Below, piece by piece: positions 36,256 through 47,168 of a DNA stretch of 64,000 nt. The DNA is from Chenopodium formosanum. Lineage: Eukaryota > Streptophyta > Magnoliopsida > Caryophyllales > Amaranthaceae. Where the stretch lies: positions 5,270,001-5,334,000 of the forward strand of contig CM044880.1 in assembly GCA_024500155.1 (NCBI GenBank), in the 5' to 3' direction. The notes under the pieces were generated by a model. It was given only the letters and a program-made list of their open reading frames with translations, was not told where the DNA came from and ran no database searches. Position numbers and translations under genes: made by a program. Position 1 is the first letter of the stretch. Each line of letters opens with the position of its first letter.

Positions 36256-36412
36256 TTAATCACACTGCATTTTTAATAAATTGGTCTTTTTATTTTTATT
36301 TTAAAGTTTAATAAATAATCGATCGATAATGGTCAAAGTCATGTGTTGACAAATATAGATTCAAACTAGTGCGATTATTTTGAAATGAATGATGTATACA
36401 AGTAATACAGAA

Positions 36413-36879
36413 CTAGTGTGTGACCCCGGGCTTTGCCCCGTGTAACACTTTGAATATTTTCATTTTTATTGTAGACACTTTAAAAGACATGATAATTTTT
36501 CTTTGTGGGTATTTTATTTTTTTTTTTTAATTTTTTTGAAACGATATTATGAGTATATTCTAATAAATAAAACTATTTTTTTTTTTTTTTTTGTGTGTTT
36601 ATTCTATATTATAATACTTGTATGTATATATGTATAAATTTGGATTAAAAGATCAAGAATGAATGTGAGTGTTTTTTTTAATAATTATATACACTTTTGT
36701 ATATTTCTTTTTCATATTTATAATAAGTGTGATAATTGGCTTAGATGGTTGTAAAGTCAATTTTGTTATGAGTGGTTTGGGGTTCGAATCTCCAAGTCTT
36801 CATATATTTTAATGAGTCTACGTGGCACATGGACGTTTTTATAAGCGCCTTTTAATATATTAGTATAGATTAGTATAGA
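36413..36879 (-). mobile_element. Non-autonomous Helitron
   Basis: On the minus strand the sequence starts TCTATACTAATATATTAAAAGG (with a duplicated TCTATACTAA) and ends with a GC hairpin (ACGGGGCAAAGCCCGGGGT) about 8 bp before CTAG. It is bounded by A and T of the host AT target. These are the three Helitron hallmarks: 5' TC, a terminal hairpin and 3' CTRR. Inside, on the plus strand at about 36737-36803, lie tRNA-like A and B boxes (TTGGCTTAGATGG and GGGTTCGAATCTCC). Confidence 0.7.
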
Positions 36880-37324
36880 TATGTGTATAACACTATGAGT
36901 ACATAATGTTTGTTAAAATGCCACATATACTTAGGTACATCTTATCTATATGGTTGTATATTCGTGAAATCCTTCTATTTCGCCAAGCAATGCCCTTTGC
37001 ATCACAAATTGATAACCATGCCAATCACAAATTGATATTTATTTGGATTTCCCCCCCTCAAAAATCTAAATTCCTAATTTGTTTTGAAATTAATTCATCC
37101 ACCCCATATTAGTTTGGAAATCTTATAAATGCACAAAGAATAATAGTGATCCAAACAACAAAAGTTTAAAAAATGAGACGATTTAGGAGTTCATAGGACA
37201 TATACTTAAAAAGGAATTGATGGCCAATATATTATGAACGAGATAAATAAAAAAAAATAAAAAGTATGCAAACAATTACTCCGTATTTTGTAACTTCGCC
37301 TTATAAAATGGTATCATGTATATT

Positions 37325-37500
37325 TAATCAACAGATCGGTAGATTGGATTGCAAATGTTAGGCACCATAAATTGGACTTTTCTTTTTGCTCCTCCTTGGC
37401 TTTGTACTCCATTCTCTCCTCATATGCTTTAGAATTGCCCTCGTGAGGAGGGGGTCCTACTTCTTTCCTTTTTTTCTTACCTTAATAAAAAAAAAATAAA
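37325..37500 (+). mobile_element. LINE 3'-end remnant with RNase H-like coding
   Basis: The frame reads NRSVDWIANVRHH and then an LLEL-PS tail interrupted by TGA. It aligns with the LINE fragment at 57173-57405 (EANRAADWIANIGH) and ends in an A-rich tail. It is a severely truncated, mutated copy of the C-terminal RNase H region of plant L1-type elements. Confidence 0.55.
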
Positions 37501-37552
37501 ATACAACTGATCATATGCATCTAAGCTATAAGACATCAAGTATTATTTTTTC

Positions 37553-37743
37553 ACCAACAAGAGTTGGCTCAAGTGGTAAACAACTTCATGTTGCTTAAGG
37601 GAGGTCTTGGGTTCAAGCCTCACCGTATGCAGAAACTCTTGTTGGGAGACTCGCCACCATAAGCCAGGTGTGCTATCGAGTTAGATCCGGATGTAGTAGT
37701 CAAACTAAGCCCCGGTGAACCGGATGGGCAACCTTAAAAAAAA
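37553..37743 (+). mobile_element. tRNA-derived SINE
   Basis: Polymerase III box A (TGGCTCAAGTGG, 37565-37576) and box B (GGGTTCAAGCCT, 37609-37620) are correctly spaced. A tRNA-unrelated body follows, ending CCGGATGGGCAACC and a short poly(A). An imperfect target duplication, AGTATTATTTTTTC (37539) against AGTATAATTTTTC (37744), flanks it. Confidence 0.75.
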
Positions 37744-38399
37744 AGTATAATTTTTCTTTGACCAAATGCTTCTCTCCACACCATACAAAAATACGTATCA
37801 TCCTATTCATCCATTTCACAATCATAAAAAAGTTCACTAAATATCTTTCTTCTCATAATAAATCAATTTAAAACAATAATTGATTGACATTTGATCAATT
37901 CTTCGGGTTAATACATTTTTAGTGTTTCACTCTTTCAAATTATTGCCAATAATTCAAATAATATATATTTTTTCAACATCAAATTGAACATTCTTTTCAC
38001 TTTTTCATTATATTATTGTATTTCTCTTTGACTAATAATAATTTCTCCCCATTGTGCAAAACCATTTTTTAATTACAATTAGTCAAATTAAAACATCTCT
38101 CCTCATAGCTACTCAATTTTAAATAAAATTGTATTAATTTAATAATTCTCACAATAGTCTCCTCTACAAATTTAAGGTATCCCCTCACACCTTGAATACA
38201 ACTATACAAAGACAAAAAAAATAACCCTAATTCATTTTATTACATCCGAGTGTAGAATCGAAATTTCAATATTATGTGCGATATTTATTTTGTACTAACC
38301 CGCAACAGCAACAAGACCAAAAGACGAAGCCAAAGCATTCTGCTAAAAGCCGAGCCACGGCAAACAGCATAATACCATCCCTCCCTTTCGTCTCCGCTC

Positions 38400-39101
38400 C
38401 ACCTTCCAACCATACCGCCACGTGTCAACTAAAAACAAATTGGTCCCACACCAAGTGGGTCCTACCTCAACACTACCTTCCAATCACAGTTCATCTACCC
38501 TTCTTTTTTCTAATTTTCTCTCTCTACGAATTACTCTCTCTCTTTCCTTTTTCTCTCTCCAAAATCGCCGTCAAATTCGGGAGAATCAGAATTTTACCAG
38601 AGTACCAAAATCGGGAGAATTTAATTCCAAAAAATTATCATAATAATCATAATTTTCTTACAAAAAAAAATTTAATTCAAATTTCTTTGACCATATCCTT
38701 TTAATCTAAGATCATCATCATCATTGTCATAGTTTTTGGTATAATTTTGGAAAAATTATCGTTTGGAATTCTGAAAATTTCAGCTCCCTTAAATTTTGGA
38801 ATCTTTCAATTTCTTCTCAGCTTTCTCTCTCTTCCTTAAATTAGCAATTTAGCACCGACAATTCAGGTCACTTGAAATTTCTCCCCCTTTTTCTGTGATC
38901 TGGATTTTTGAGCTTTTTTGAGGTATAGGGTTTTTGAATTCTTTTGCTTTTTCGGCTTTGATTTTTATTTATTATTATTTTTTTTGTTTGAATTAGTTAG
39001 GGTTTGGGGGATTGACGATTTTAGGGTTTTTTTTTCTTCGAAATGCAGGCTCCGGTGATGCAAAATTGCTCGGAAAAAAATTGATCGGAAATTTCTGAGA
39101 A
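38400..39101 (+). promoter_or_regulatory. Leader region of SFH gene A with 5' UTR intron
   Basis: A CT-rich tract (CTCTCTCTACG, then ACTCTCTCTCTTTCC at about 38517-38560) probably marks the transcription start region. A plausible leader intron runs from TTTGAG|GTATAGGG (about 38923) to AAATGCAG (about 39048). The main ATG is at 39102. An open frame across 38276-38704 covers promoter and leader and is not considered coding. Confidence 0.45.
39058..39084 (+). promoter_or_regulatory. Upstream ORF of eight codons in the SFH-A leader
   Basis: ATG at 39058 opens MQNCSEKN followed by TGA, ending 17 nt before the main start codon. If the leader is transcribed as inferred, ribosomes would meet this frame first and must reinitiate or scan past it. 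Its effect is unknown. Confidence 0.4.
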
Positions 39102-42100
39102 ATGTCGGGACCTCTTGATCGATTTGCTCGCCCTTGTGAGTTTTTCTAATTCTTCATTTTCTTATATATTTTAATTGGATTTTTCAAAATTTTATTTTGT
39201 AAAAATTTGTATTTTGGGTTTAATTATCTTTAGCTTAAATTTTAGGGTTTTCTTTTTGTTCCGTAATTTCTTTCAAATTGAGTTTCTAGCTAATATATTA
39301 TTAACTTAGTTTAGGGGCTTTCTCCAAATCAGTAATCCAAGGATTTCCTTTAATTTTTTTTTTTTTAATATAAAAAACTATATACATGGATAATGTGAAT
39401 TTGTAGATAATTTGGGGATTTTTTTTGGAATTATTAATTATTTTATTAATTATTTTTCTGTAAATTTTTGGTGGTAGTGGTTGGGGAAGAAGGGGTAGCT
39501 GGTAAAGACGCGTCACATACTCACATTGTTGTAACAATGCCAATGACAGACACTATGAACTATGAGGAGAAATGTATGTTCAATTGCTGAGTTAGATTTT
39601 AGGTTAGCAGTTGATTAAAATAAACCGAAGCCGTGAAGTTTGATGTAGATGACTTGGGTCTTGTAAGCTGGGTTACATCCTTGTACCCTGTCGAAATTTT
39701 TGCTGCGAAGTTATGTTGTTGAGTTTAACAGGTGGCTTGGGATTTGATAGCATTTGTTTTTACTGTAGCTGGACAGTAATTTTGATGTTGTGGTATAATA
39801 ATGAGGTGAAGAAGGCAGAACCCGGGAGTTGTCGAATTAGTTATGGGAAGCCTGATGAGTGATAGGGTGAAACCTTGAAGGATTTGCTAAGGATTTCTCC
39901 CCACGCCTTTGTTTTTGTACTCCTTACCTTATCCCTTGGTCTTATGGAGCTTTTTAGCTTTTACAAGGGCAGTGATTAAAGCGTCTCTTGATTATTGTTA
40001 AAATTTCTTTGTCTTGCTTTATATGTTATTGATTTTTGGATAGGAGAAGGTGTGAAACCTTTCTCTTGTAGCTTGTTTAGATAGTAATCTAGAAGGGAAT
40101 GGGAGGAAAGGGTAAGGACGTGGAACTCTCATCTGGATTACGAAGATGTTGAGGGGAGAGTAGATATGAATCATTTGATTTGCTTTTAATTTAGCTCAAT
40201 GCTAAATACTTAAGTTGTCAACAGAAAGCTAGATTTAATCATCCATCAAATATAAGTTTGCCTAACAGAACTAGAATACAAATATTATTGGGGATTGGGG
40301 GGTGCGTCCTCCCAGAAGTAATAAATATGGAATAGTAAAAAAAAAAGCATAATGGGAGTTGTACAACAGTTAGATCACATGTTTCAGCTTCAAGGCAGAA
40401 CTTTGGATTAATAGTTGTATTGTGATACATTAAATTAGGAAATGATCAGCAAGCAAGTCAGTCATGTATAGTTTCAAGCTTCAATGCCAGCAATTTTTTC
40501 ATAATACAAGCTTTGGGCTCTTATTATTAACAAACAGGGAATTATCTCCATTTCCCTCACCCCATTATTTGTTATAAATAAGCAAAATATGCCCTCAATT
40601 TTCTATTTTGCTTGGCTTCTCTCAAATGTTTGAACTCTTCCCATAGATTGTGATTTATATGCACAATATGTTATATCAAGATGATTTATTGTAAAAAACA
40701 TGTTAGCATTCTGAGATGTCATGACTATGCATGTTAAGCTGTTAGGTATTTGGCCAAGTGCATTCGTTTGCTTTGTTGATTATTTGCATTACTCTTATAC
40801 CTCTCCCTTGACTTTATTTAATTTATTGCAGGTTTTGAGGGAATCTCTGGAAGTGATGAGAGAAGGGAAAGAAAATCTGATTTTGAGAATTCAGAGGATG
40901 AGAGGAGGTCAAGAAATTGGTCCTTGAAGAAGAAAGCAATAAACGCATCAACCAAATTAAAACATTCCCTTAAGAAAAAGAGCAGCAGAAGAAAAAGTGA
41001 TGGACGTGTCAGCTCAGTTTCTATAGAAGATATCCGTGATGTAGAAGAGTTGCGGGCTGTTGATGCATTTCGACAAGCGTTGGTATTGGAAGAACTTTTA
41101 CCTGATAAACATGATGATTATCATATGATGTTGAGGTGAGCTATCTGTTTTATGTTTTCTTGATCGTCATTTTGCATGTCAACTTTGCAGAGGTAAAAAT
41201 ATGTTTATCTTTCTGTGCAGGTTCCTTAAAGCAAGGAAATTTGACATTGAAAAAGCAAAAAGCATGTGGGCTGATATGATCCAGTGGAGGAAAGAGTTTG
41301 GTGTTGATAATATTGTGCAGGTAATAACTATTGGCTATCATTGATGATTATTTTATACACAAACCCATTATTCTTTTTGATGATATATTGAGTGTAAGCA
41401 TGCCATTTTTGCTCACCCTATTATAAATTTCTGATTATTTCAGTTCTGTTTGACAATTTTATCTGATGTTTCCAGGAATTTGAGTTTAAAGAGATAGATG
41501 AAGTCTTGAATTATTATCCCCATGGCTATCATGGTGTGGACAAAGAAGGAAGACCTATTTACATTGAAAGATTAGGAAAAGTTGATCCAAACAAACTTAT
41601 GCAAGTAACTACGATGGATCGTTACATAAAATATCATGTCCGTGAATTTGAGAAAGCCTTCTCAATTAAGTTCCCGGCATGCACCATTGCTGCAAAACGA
41701 CACATAGATTCAAGCACTACAATCTTAGATGTTCAGGGCGTGGTATGTTGTCTGCATTTACATGCTTATTCTTTGAATGTTACAAATTGTATATGTGTGT
41801 CTAAGCTATTCATGTTTTTGTTTAAATGAATTCAGGGTTTAAAAAATTTCACAAAGTCTGCCAGGGAACTTGTAACACGTCTGCAGAAGATTGATGGTGA
41901 CAATTATCCTGAGGTTTGTTCCATTGTTTTTTCGAGGGGAAGAATGTATATACTAGATTAAAAATTTAGAAGTGACCATAACTGTAGTGGTTTACTTTTG
42001 CAGACCCTTTACCAGATGTTCATTGTCAATGCTGGTCCAGGATTTAGGCTTCTGTGGAGTACTGTGAAGTCTTTCATAGATCCGAAAACTACCTCAAAGA

Positions 42101-45100
42101 TTCATGTATGAATAAACAGATTCTTTTTAGCTACTTATATCGATATGTTCTTTGGGTAGGAGGCTCTATTGGTTGGTTTGATGACCTTTTGTTTTCATAG
42201 GTTCTTGGCACCAAATTCCAGAGCAAATTACTTGAAGTAATTGATGCCAGGTAATGTAGTCTTATCTTGAAGCATATTTTTAATTGAATAATATAGTCCT
42301 TTTGTAGCTGCATATGATATGTTATTTGGCTGTGATTTTCTCATCACTTTACTATCATATGCAGTGAGTTACCAGATTTTCTTGGAGGCACCTGCACTTG
42401 TGCTGAGCAAGGGGGATGTATGCTCTCTGACAAGGGACCTTGGAGAACTCCTGAGATATTAAAGGTGTGTTTTTATATGCTCCTTTTCTGTATCTGTTTT
42501 TGCTGAGATGACAACAGTTAAAAAAAAAAAGATTGCAGTTGAATTCATTTAGAAGTTGCATTCATTTATTTTCTTTAGAAATAATCATGGCATGCAATTT
42601 CGCTCTGCTGCAGATGGTTCTTAATGGGGAGCCACGGCGTGCAAGGCAAGTTGTTAAAGTGTTGAGCAGTGATGGAAAGGTTCTTGCTTATGCTAAACCT
42701 CAGTTTCCAATGGTATGGCTGTTTATGTCTTAAAATGAATAAAATTTCCAATTTTTGATCTTTTGATTTCAATATATGACTTACTTTTAAACAGTTAAAA
42801 GGAAGTGATACATCTACTGCTGAGTCGGGATCTGAAGCTGAAGATATTGCTTCGCCTAAGGCAGCAATGAATTATTCGCATCTGAGGTTGACTCCTGTTC
42901 GTGAAGAGGTAAACTTCATACAAATTCTAATCTTTGTTATAGTCTAAATTGCACTTTTAGTATCAGATGAAGTCACTTTTTATACTTTGTTATGAACTTG
43001 TTAAATTTATTTTATAAAATATCCTTTTCTTTTGCTGTTGTGACCATAGGTCAAGGTCACTGGAAAGACAGCCTACGCTGGTAGTTATTCGGGCTATGAT
43101 GAATATGTACCCATGGTGGACAAGCCCGTTGATGCTGGCTGGAAAAAGCAATCATCCATTCAGAGACCTTTTTCTTCTAAAGGTCAGCACGTTTGCTCAA
43201 GATAGCAGTTGTATTTTATCTATGTAACGTTTATCAGTTAGACCTGTCAATTCGGGTCAAATTTTGGGTTGTTTGGGTCATTTAGTTCAAGTGGTTTGGA
43301 TTGCTTGGATCATTTCAAATTATTATAAATGGGTCAAATCGGGTAAATTTTGGGTCATTTGGGTCATTTGGGTCGGGTTTTCTCTCAGTAAAACGGGTTT
43401 GGAATCGGGTTGGGTTGGGTCAAGAATTGACAGGTCTATATTATCACTGCGTGTGAATTTTCCTATAACACTATGATGTGTAGATTGAATTGCTGCTTTG
43501 AGGTTCATATTGGCCATACTATGTTGGTGTCCATACTATATTCATTGTTTTTAATCAGCTGCCTCTTTTTATGCATTACCATCATGATATCCACATAATG
43601 TCCCCTGCCACAGCTGCCTGTATTACCTGTTAAACTTTTGACTCTTCAGGCTTGGTGTGATAATAAAATCCTGTTTTTTTTTTTTTTTATCATCCTGCTG
43701 CTTCAGAGTTTTGCATTGTATGCTAACAGAGTACATCATTAAAAAAACTCTAGTGGGTTTCAGTATGTGGAAAAAGCTGTGGTCATGGAAAAGTTATCAG
43801 CTAATATAATGTGATGTTAAATGTTGGCATTTGGTTTATCTTGTAATATATTCTTGTAAAAGCTAAGTCCTAACAGAACAATTGTTGTGTTCAATGCAGC
43901 GACACTTCCATTGCCAGATGCAAAGAATACTCCAAAAGGAATCCGAGATCGTGTGATGATGGTTGTCGTGGCTTTCTTCATGACTTTACTCACAATTTTC
44001 CGCTCATTGGCTGGTCGTGTGACTAAAAAGTTACCTGATGCATCTCCTATTGATGAACTTAATATCAAAGACGTCACCTTAGATACAGTTCCACAGGAAT
44101 CTCGTCCCCCTTCTCCGCCTCCAGCATTCACTGAAACTGATCTGATGTCCAACGTACTGAAGAGGCTGGGTGAGCTTGAGGAGAAAGTTGGTACACTTCA
44201 ATCAAAGCCTTCTGAAATGCCATACGAGAAGGAAGAATTATTGAATGCTGCTGTATGTCGCGTGGATGCATTGGAGGCAGAGTTAATTGCTACTAAAAAG
44301 GTAAAGCTGCTTAATTTGATATTATGCTGTCTTACAGTGGTGGGGTTACATATGATTTGCATAGCACATGAAATCCGTTGCTTGTTGATGATTGCATTGA
44401 GAATGATGTATGCTGTTTTCTTATAGATTGGACCGTATTGTCCTTTTGAGCTAAAAAATTATGGTTCTGTTATCATCGTAATTTTCCCCATGTAATGTGT
44501 CTATTTTACATTGTTTGTCAATGTCCTTTTGTCAATATTTTCATCAATGCCAAGTTGCTTTAAAATCATGCAGCACCATGGAGTACAAGTCGTAGAATTG
44601 ACCTGCCTCATGATGTTTTTTTTAATTGCCAAGTCACTGTTACGGCCATTCTTAATGCTGTAGTATATGTTGTCATACCTAACATTAGGTGAAATGCATA
44701 ATTGTTTAAGTAAAACTGTATTTGTTTGATCCTTGTGTTGGTGCCAGTTTTGTTATTGATTAAGGATTATGATATTGGTGAATGCGAAGTCATACCTAAT
44801 ATTCCTTGCTCAGTCAATAATCTTAAATATTATAGCTGACATACATTGTACAATTTGTAATGTGTGGACCGTGTGATAAGTGGAGTTCATCTATGCTAGA
44901 TTTTCCAGTTTACGTAGTATTTGATATTTTTTCCATGGACATCTCTTATCCCGCAAACTGTTTGTCACTGCAATAGTGCAATGGATCAATGATATAATTT
45001 TTAATTTTCTAGGTGCGGACATATTATTAACTGAAAAGGGATTTTGCTGGAAATTGAAATTTATCTCAAGTCTTGTAGTTGCTGCAATTTCCTGCAATTA

Positions 45101-45504
45101 AGAAAAGGGTGTCATTATACTGTAGTTGTGAAAAAAGTAGGAAATACAATGAAAATATGCCTATATGATTGCTTGATTTTTTATGTGCTGCGACTCCGCA
45201 AGTAACTTGAAAATTCAAATGTGCCTATACAAACTTTAAAATGTTCTGTAGTTCTATAGTTTTACATATAGGGTTCTAAATCTCCTTATTTACAGGCTCT
45301 ACATGAAGCTCTAATGAGGCAAGAGGAGCTGCTTGCTTATATTGATCGTCAAGAAGCAGCCAAGTACCAGGTAAGCACCGACTATATATAACTATTCGTT
45401 TGACTAGTTTACTGAAACTGCTGTATCTATTCATCGAGGCTTGTGCTCTTACTGTTATTGCCTCTATCTTACATTGGGTGCAGAAGAAAAAATTTTGCTG
45501 GTGA
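39102..45504 (+). CDS. SEC14-nodulin phosphatidylinositol/phosphatidylcholine transfer protein (SFH gene A)
   Basis: Fourteen coding exons: 39102-39135, 40832-41135, 41221-41320, 41476-41742, 41836-41913, 42004-42105, 42201-42250, 42365-42464, 42614-42712, 42795-42908, 43050-43182, 43900-44300, 45296-45370 and 45484-45504 (625 aa). It starts MSGPLDRFARPCFEG. A CRAL-TRIO N region (RFLKARKFD, 113-121) leads into the SEC14 lipid-exchange fold (about 150-345: GRPIYIERLGKVDPNKLM, TILDVQGVGLKNF, NAGPGFRLLWSTVKSF, then PDFLGGTCTC). A Ser/Glu-rich linker, a short hydrophobic helix (479-494), a coiled coil and the basic, aromatic C-terminus KKKFCW form the nodulin domain, which in this family binds phosphoinositides at membranes. 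Family members exchange PtdIns and PtdCho to support polarised membrane trafficking. The paralogue converges from the other strand 1.7 kb away. Confidence 0.96.
43241..43436. mobile_element. Inverted-repeat MITE in SFH-A intron 11
   Basis: Ends GACCTGTCAATTC and GAATTGACAGGTC are perfect 13-bp inverted repeats flanked by TA (43239-43240 and 43437-43438). The interior is an imperfect repeat of GGGTCATTTGGGTC. A TA duplication suggests a Tc1/mariner-type MITE. It lies between exons 11 and 12 and does not touch splice sites. Confidence 0.65.
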
Positions 45505-47168
45505 GCGGATGCATTGAAAGAAGATGAAACGGGAACGTTGATGATAACAAGAGCTGAGACATTTTCTTAACCTTACCTTTTCTATATGTAAAACTATATC
45601 TACTTCATATTTGACAAAATGAGCTACTGGCCGCAACAATGTAAAGAGATGCAGAAAATGTGTATGTAGATTTCACAGCTCCCAGTTCCAACTAAGCGGA
45701 GGGTTGAAAAAGAATTACATAATGTTTTCTGAAAACTTGCGTGTGTGTTTATTTCGTTTTAAATACAATCCATCGGACATCCAATATCGTTGCTATGTCT
45801 CTCTGGTTATGACTTAGTTTTCAGTGTTATTATCCTTAAACCCTTGTTAATAAGGTTTTGTTTGATCTGGGTTTCCACATTCTCCCTTAACTAAAATAAA
45901 AGTTTGTTTCCCATTATAACAATCAAATGATGCCATCAATAAAAATTAGGGAACATTCTTGATATGAAGCATAATGTTTGCATTTCATTGTTTTTGCTAG
46001 CCTGTTAGTTCAATGATTGGAACAATAGGCTTCTTTATTTGCTGAACGGAAATATAAAATTTGATGAAACTTCACTGATGCTAGCCAATCTTGTAGAAGT
46101 CCTGCGTTGCGTTTACATATTGCTACCCATGTTAGAAAACTATCATTACTTCATCAGCGAATGTTATCAGGTAGTGTATGCACCGGCGAATGTTATCAGG
46201 TAGTTGCGCAAAAAACTGAGGGGAAAAGTGTATTAGGTGGTGTATACACGGTAACACCGGCGAATGTTATCAGGTAGTTGCGCAGAAAAACTAAGGGGAA
46301 AAGTGTATGCACAACTAATTAGTTAGTAACAGTTTTATGAAACCAATTTGTAAGTAACATAATGCAAGTTGTTTGACGGTCTAAACCACTATATAACCTT
46401 GGAGAACATAAGGTGTTGTAGCTAATCTTGTGATATTTCAGGCTGCAAGAAATTAGTGATTATTGCTTACATTTATATGTAAGAAGTTTCCAAAACATCA
46501 GGCCTTTATTTAATTTCGACAACGTTCACAATAAAACACATCAAGAAGAAAAAACAGCTAATTGGCATAGAGAAAAAACAAACACAAATCCAAGATGACT
46601 AGAGAAAGGACATGTGAGGCAACGATCCTCTTTGAGCTATCAGCTGTGGCCAATTGAGTTTACGGAGTACAGTTAGCAGTCGATTGATTTAGGGAGTACA
46701 ATCAGTGGCCGATGAGGGGCCATTGGGTTGAGGGTTCTGCGCTAATTGGTCTGTAATGACGAGCCCTTTCTATTTTAGTAGGTATTATTGTCTTAATTTC
46801 GTAATCGTTTCCAAGTAAATTGTGGAACAGCCAACATGATTAGAAACTGAACTGCATAGTCCAGTTTCTTATCCACCAAGGGGTCATAGTCTCATTGAGT
46901 CATTGAGTACAAGTGTCCTCTGAAGTCATTTTTACGATGTACAAACTTTTCAAAGTAATATCAAAGAAAAAATATAAGATAAATAATTGGGGTGATAGTA
47001 TATTAGTCATATACAAAGCAACAGGCAAACATTGAGGGGGATAGCGGGGGATATAACTCGCAATCGCCTCCAGGTTAGAGACTCTTCGATTCTTAATATT
47101 ACAGCAAGGCAACGAACAGTTTACAGACAACTCACTTCTACTATCTCTGACCAGAAGAACTGATGTGC
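45505..47168. other. Convergent intergenic region between the two SFH genes
   Basis: The 3' UTR of SFH-A probably extends to about 45760. The rest carries a complex tandem repeat at 46156-46308 and otherwise unclassified AT-rich sequence. The 3' UTR of the minus-strand paralogue ends somewhere right of 46900. No additional gene was recognised. Confidence 0.5.
46156..46308. repeat. Complex tandem repeat
   Basis: CACCGGCGAATGTTATCAGG, followed by TAGTTGCGCA, an A-run and AGGGGAAAAGTGTAT, occurs at 46181-46232 and 46255-46308. A third, partial copy (GCGAATGTTATCAGGTAG) starts at about 46156. It lies between the two convergent SFH genes. Confidence 0.7.

Larger units (their letters stand above)
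28646..38400. other. Repeat-rich intergenic region between DnaJ and SFH genes
   Basis: No gene was recognised in nearly 10 kb. At least ten mobile-element copies are itemised separately. A degenerate inverted-repeat element beginning CTACCTCCGTACAG lies near 29661-29756. AT-rich, unclassified repeat-like sequence with GATCCGATCC-type blocks spans about 34850-35340, and poly(A/T) runs lie at about 33935, 35659 and 35911. Tandem AAGTATCTTTATTCT occurs at about 29037-29067. Confidence 0.5.

Noticed and set aside
36735..36805. A tRNA gene suggested by A and B boxes
   Set aside because: No cloverleaf with matching acceptor and anticodon stems could be drawn, and the sequence lies inside a Helitron.
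37560..37625. A tRNA gene suggested by A and B boxes
   Set aside because: The stems do not pair, and the sequence continues into a SINE body with a tail and target duplications.
38276..38704. A 142-codon open frame ahead of SFH-A
   Set aside because: It lies in the promoter and CT-rich leader, is low in complexity and has no family match by eye; better explained as non-coding.
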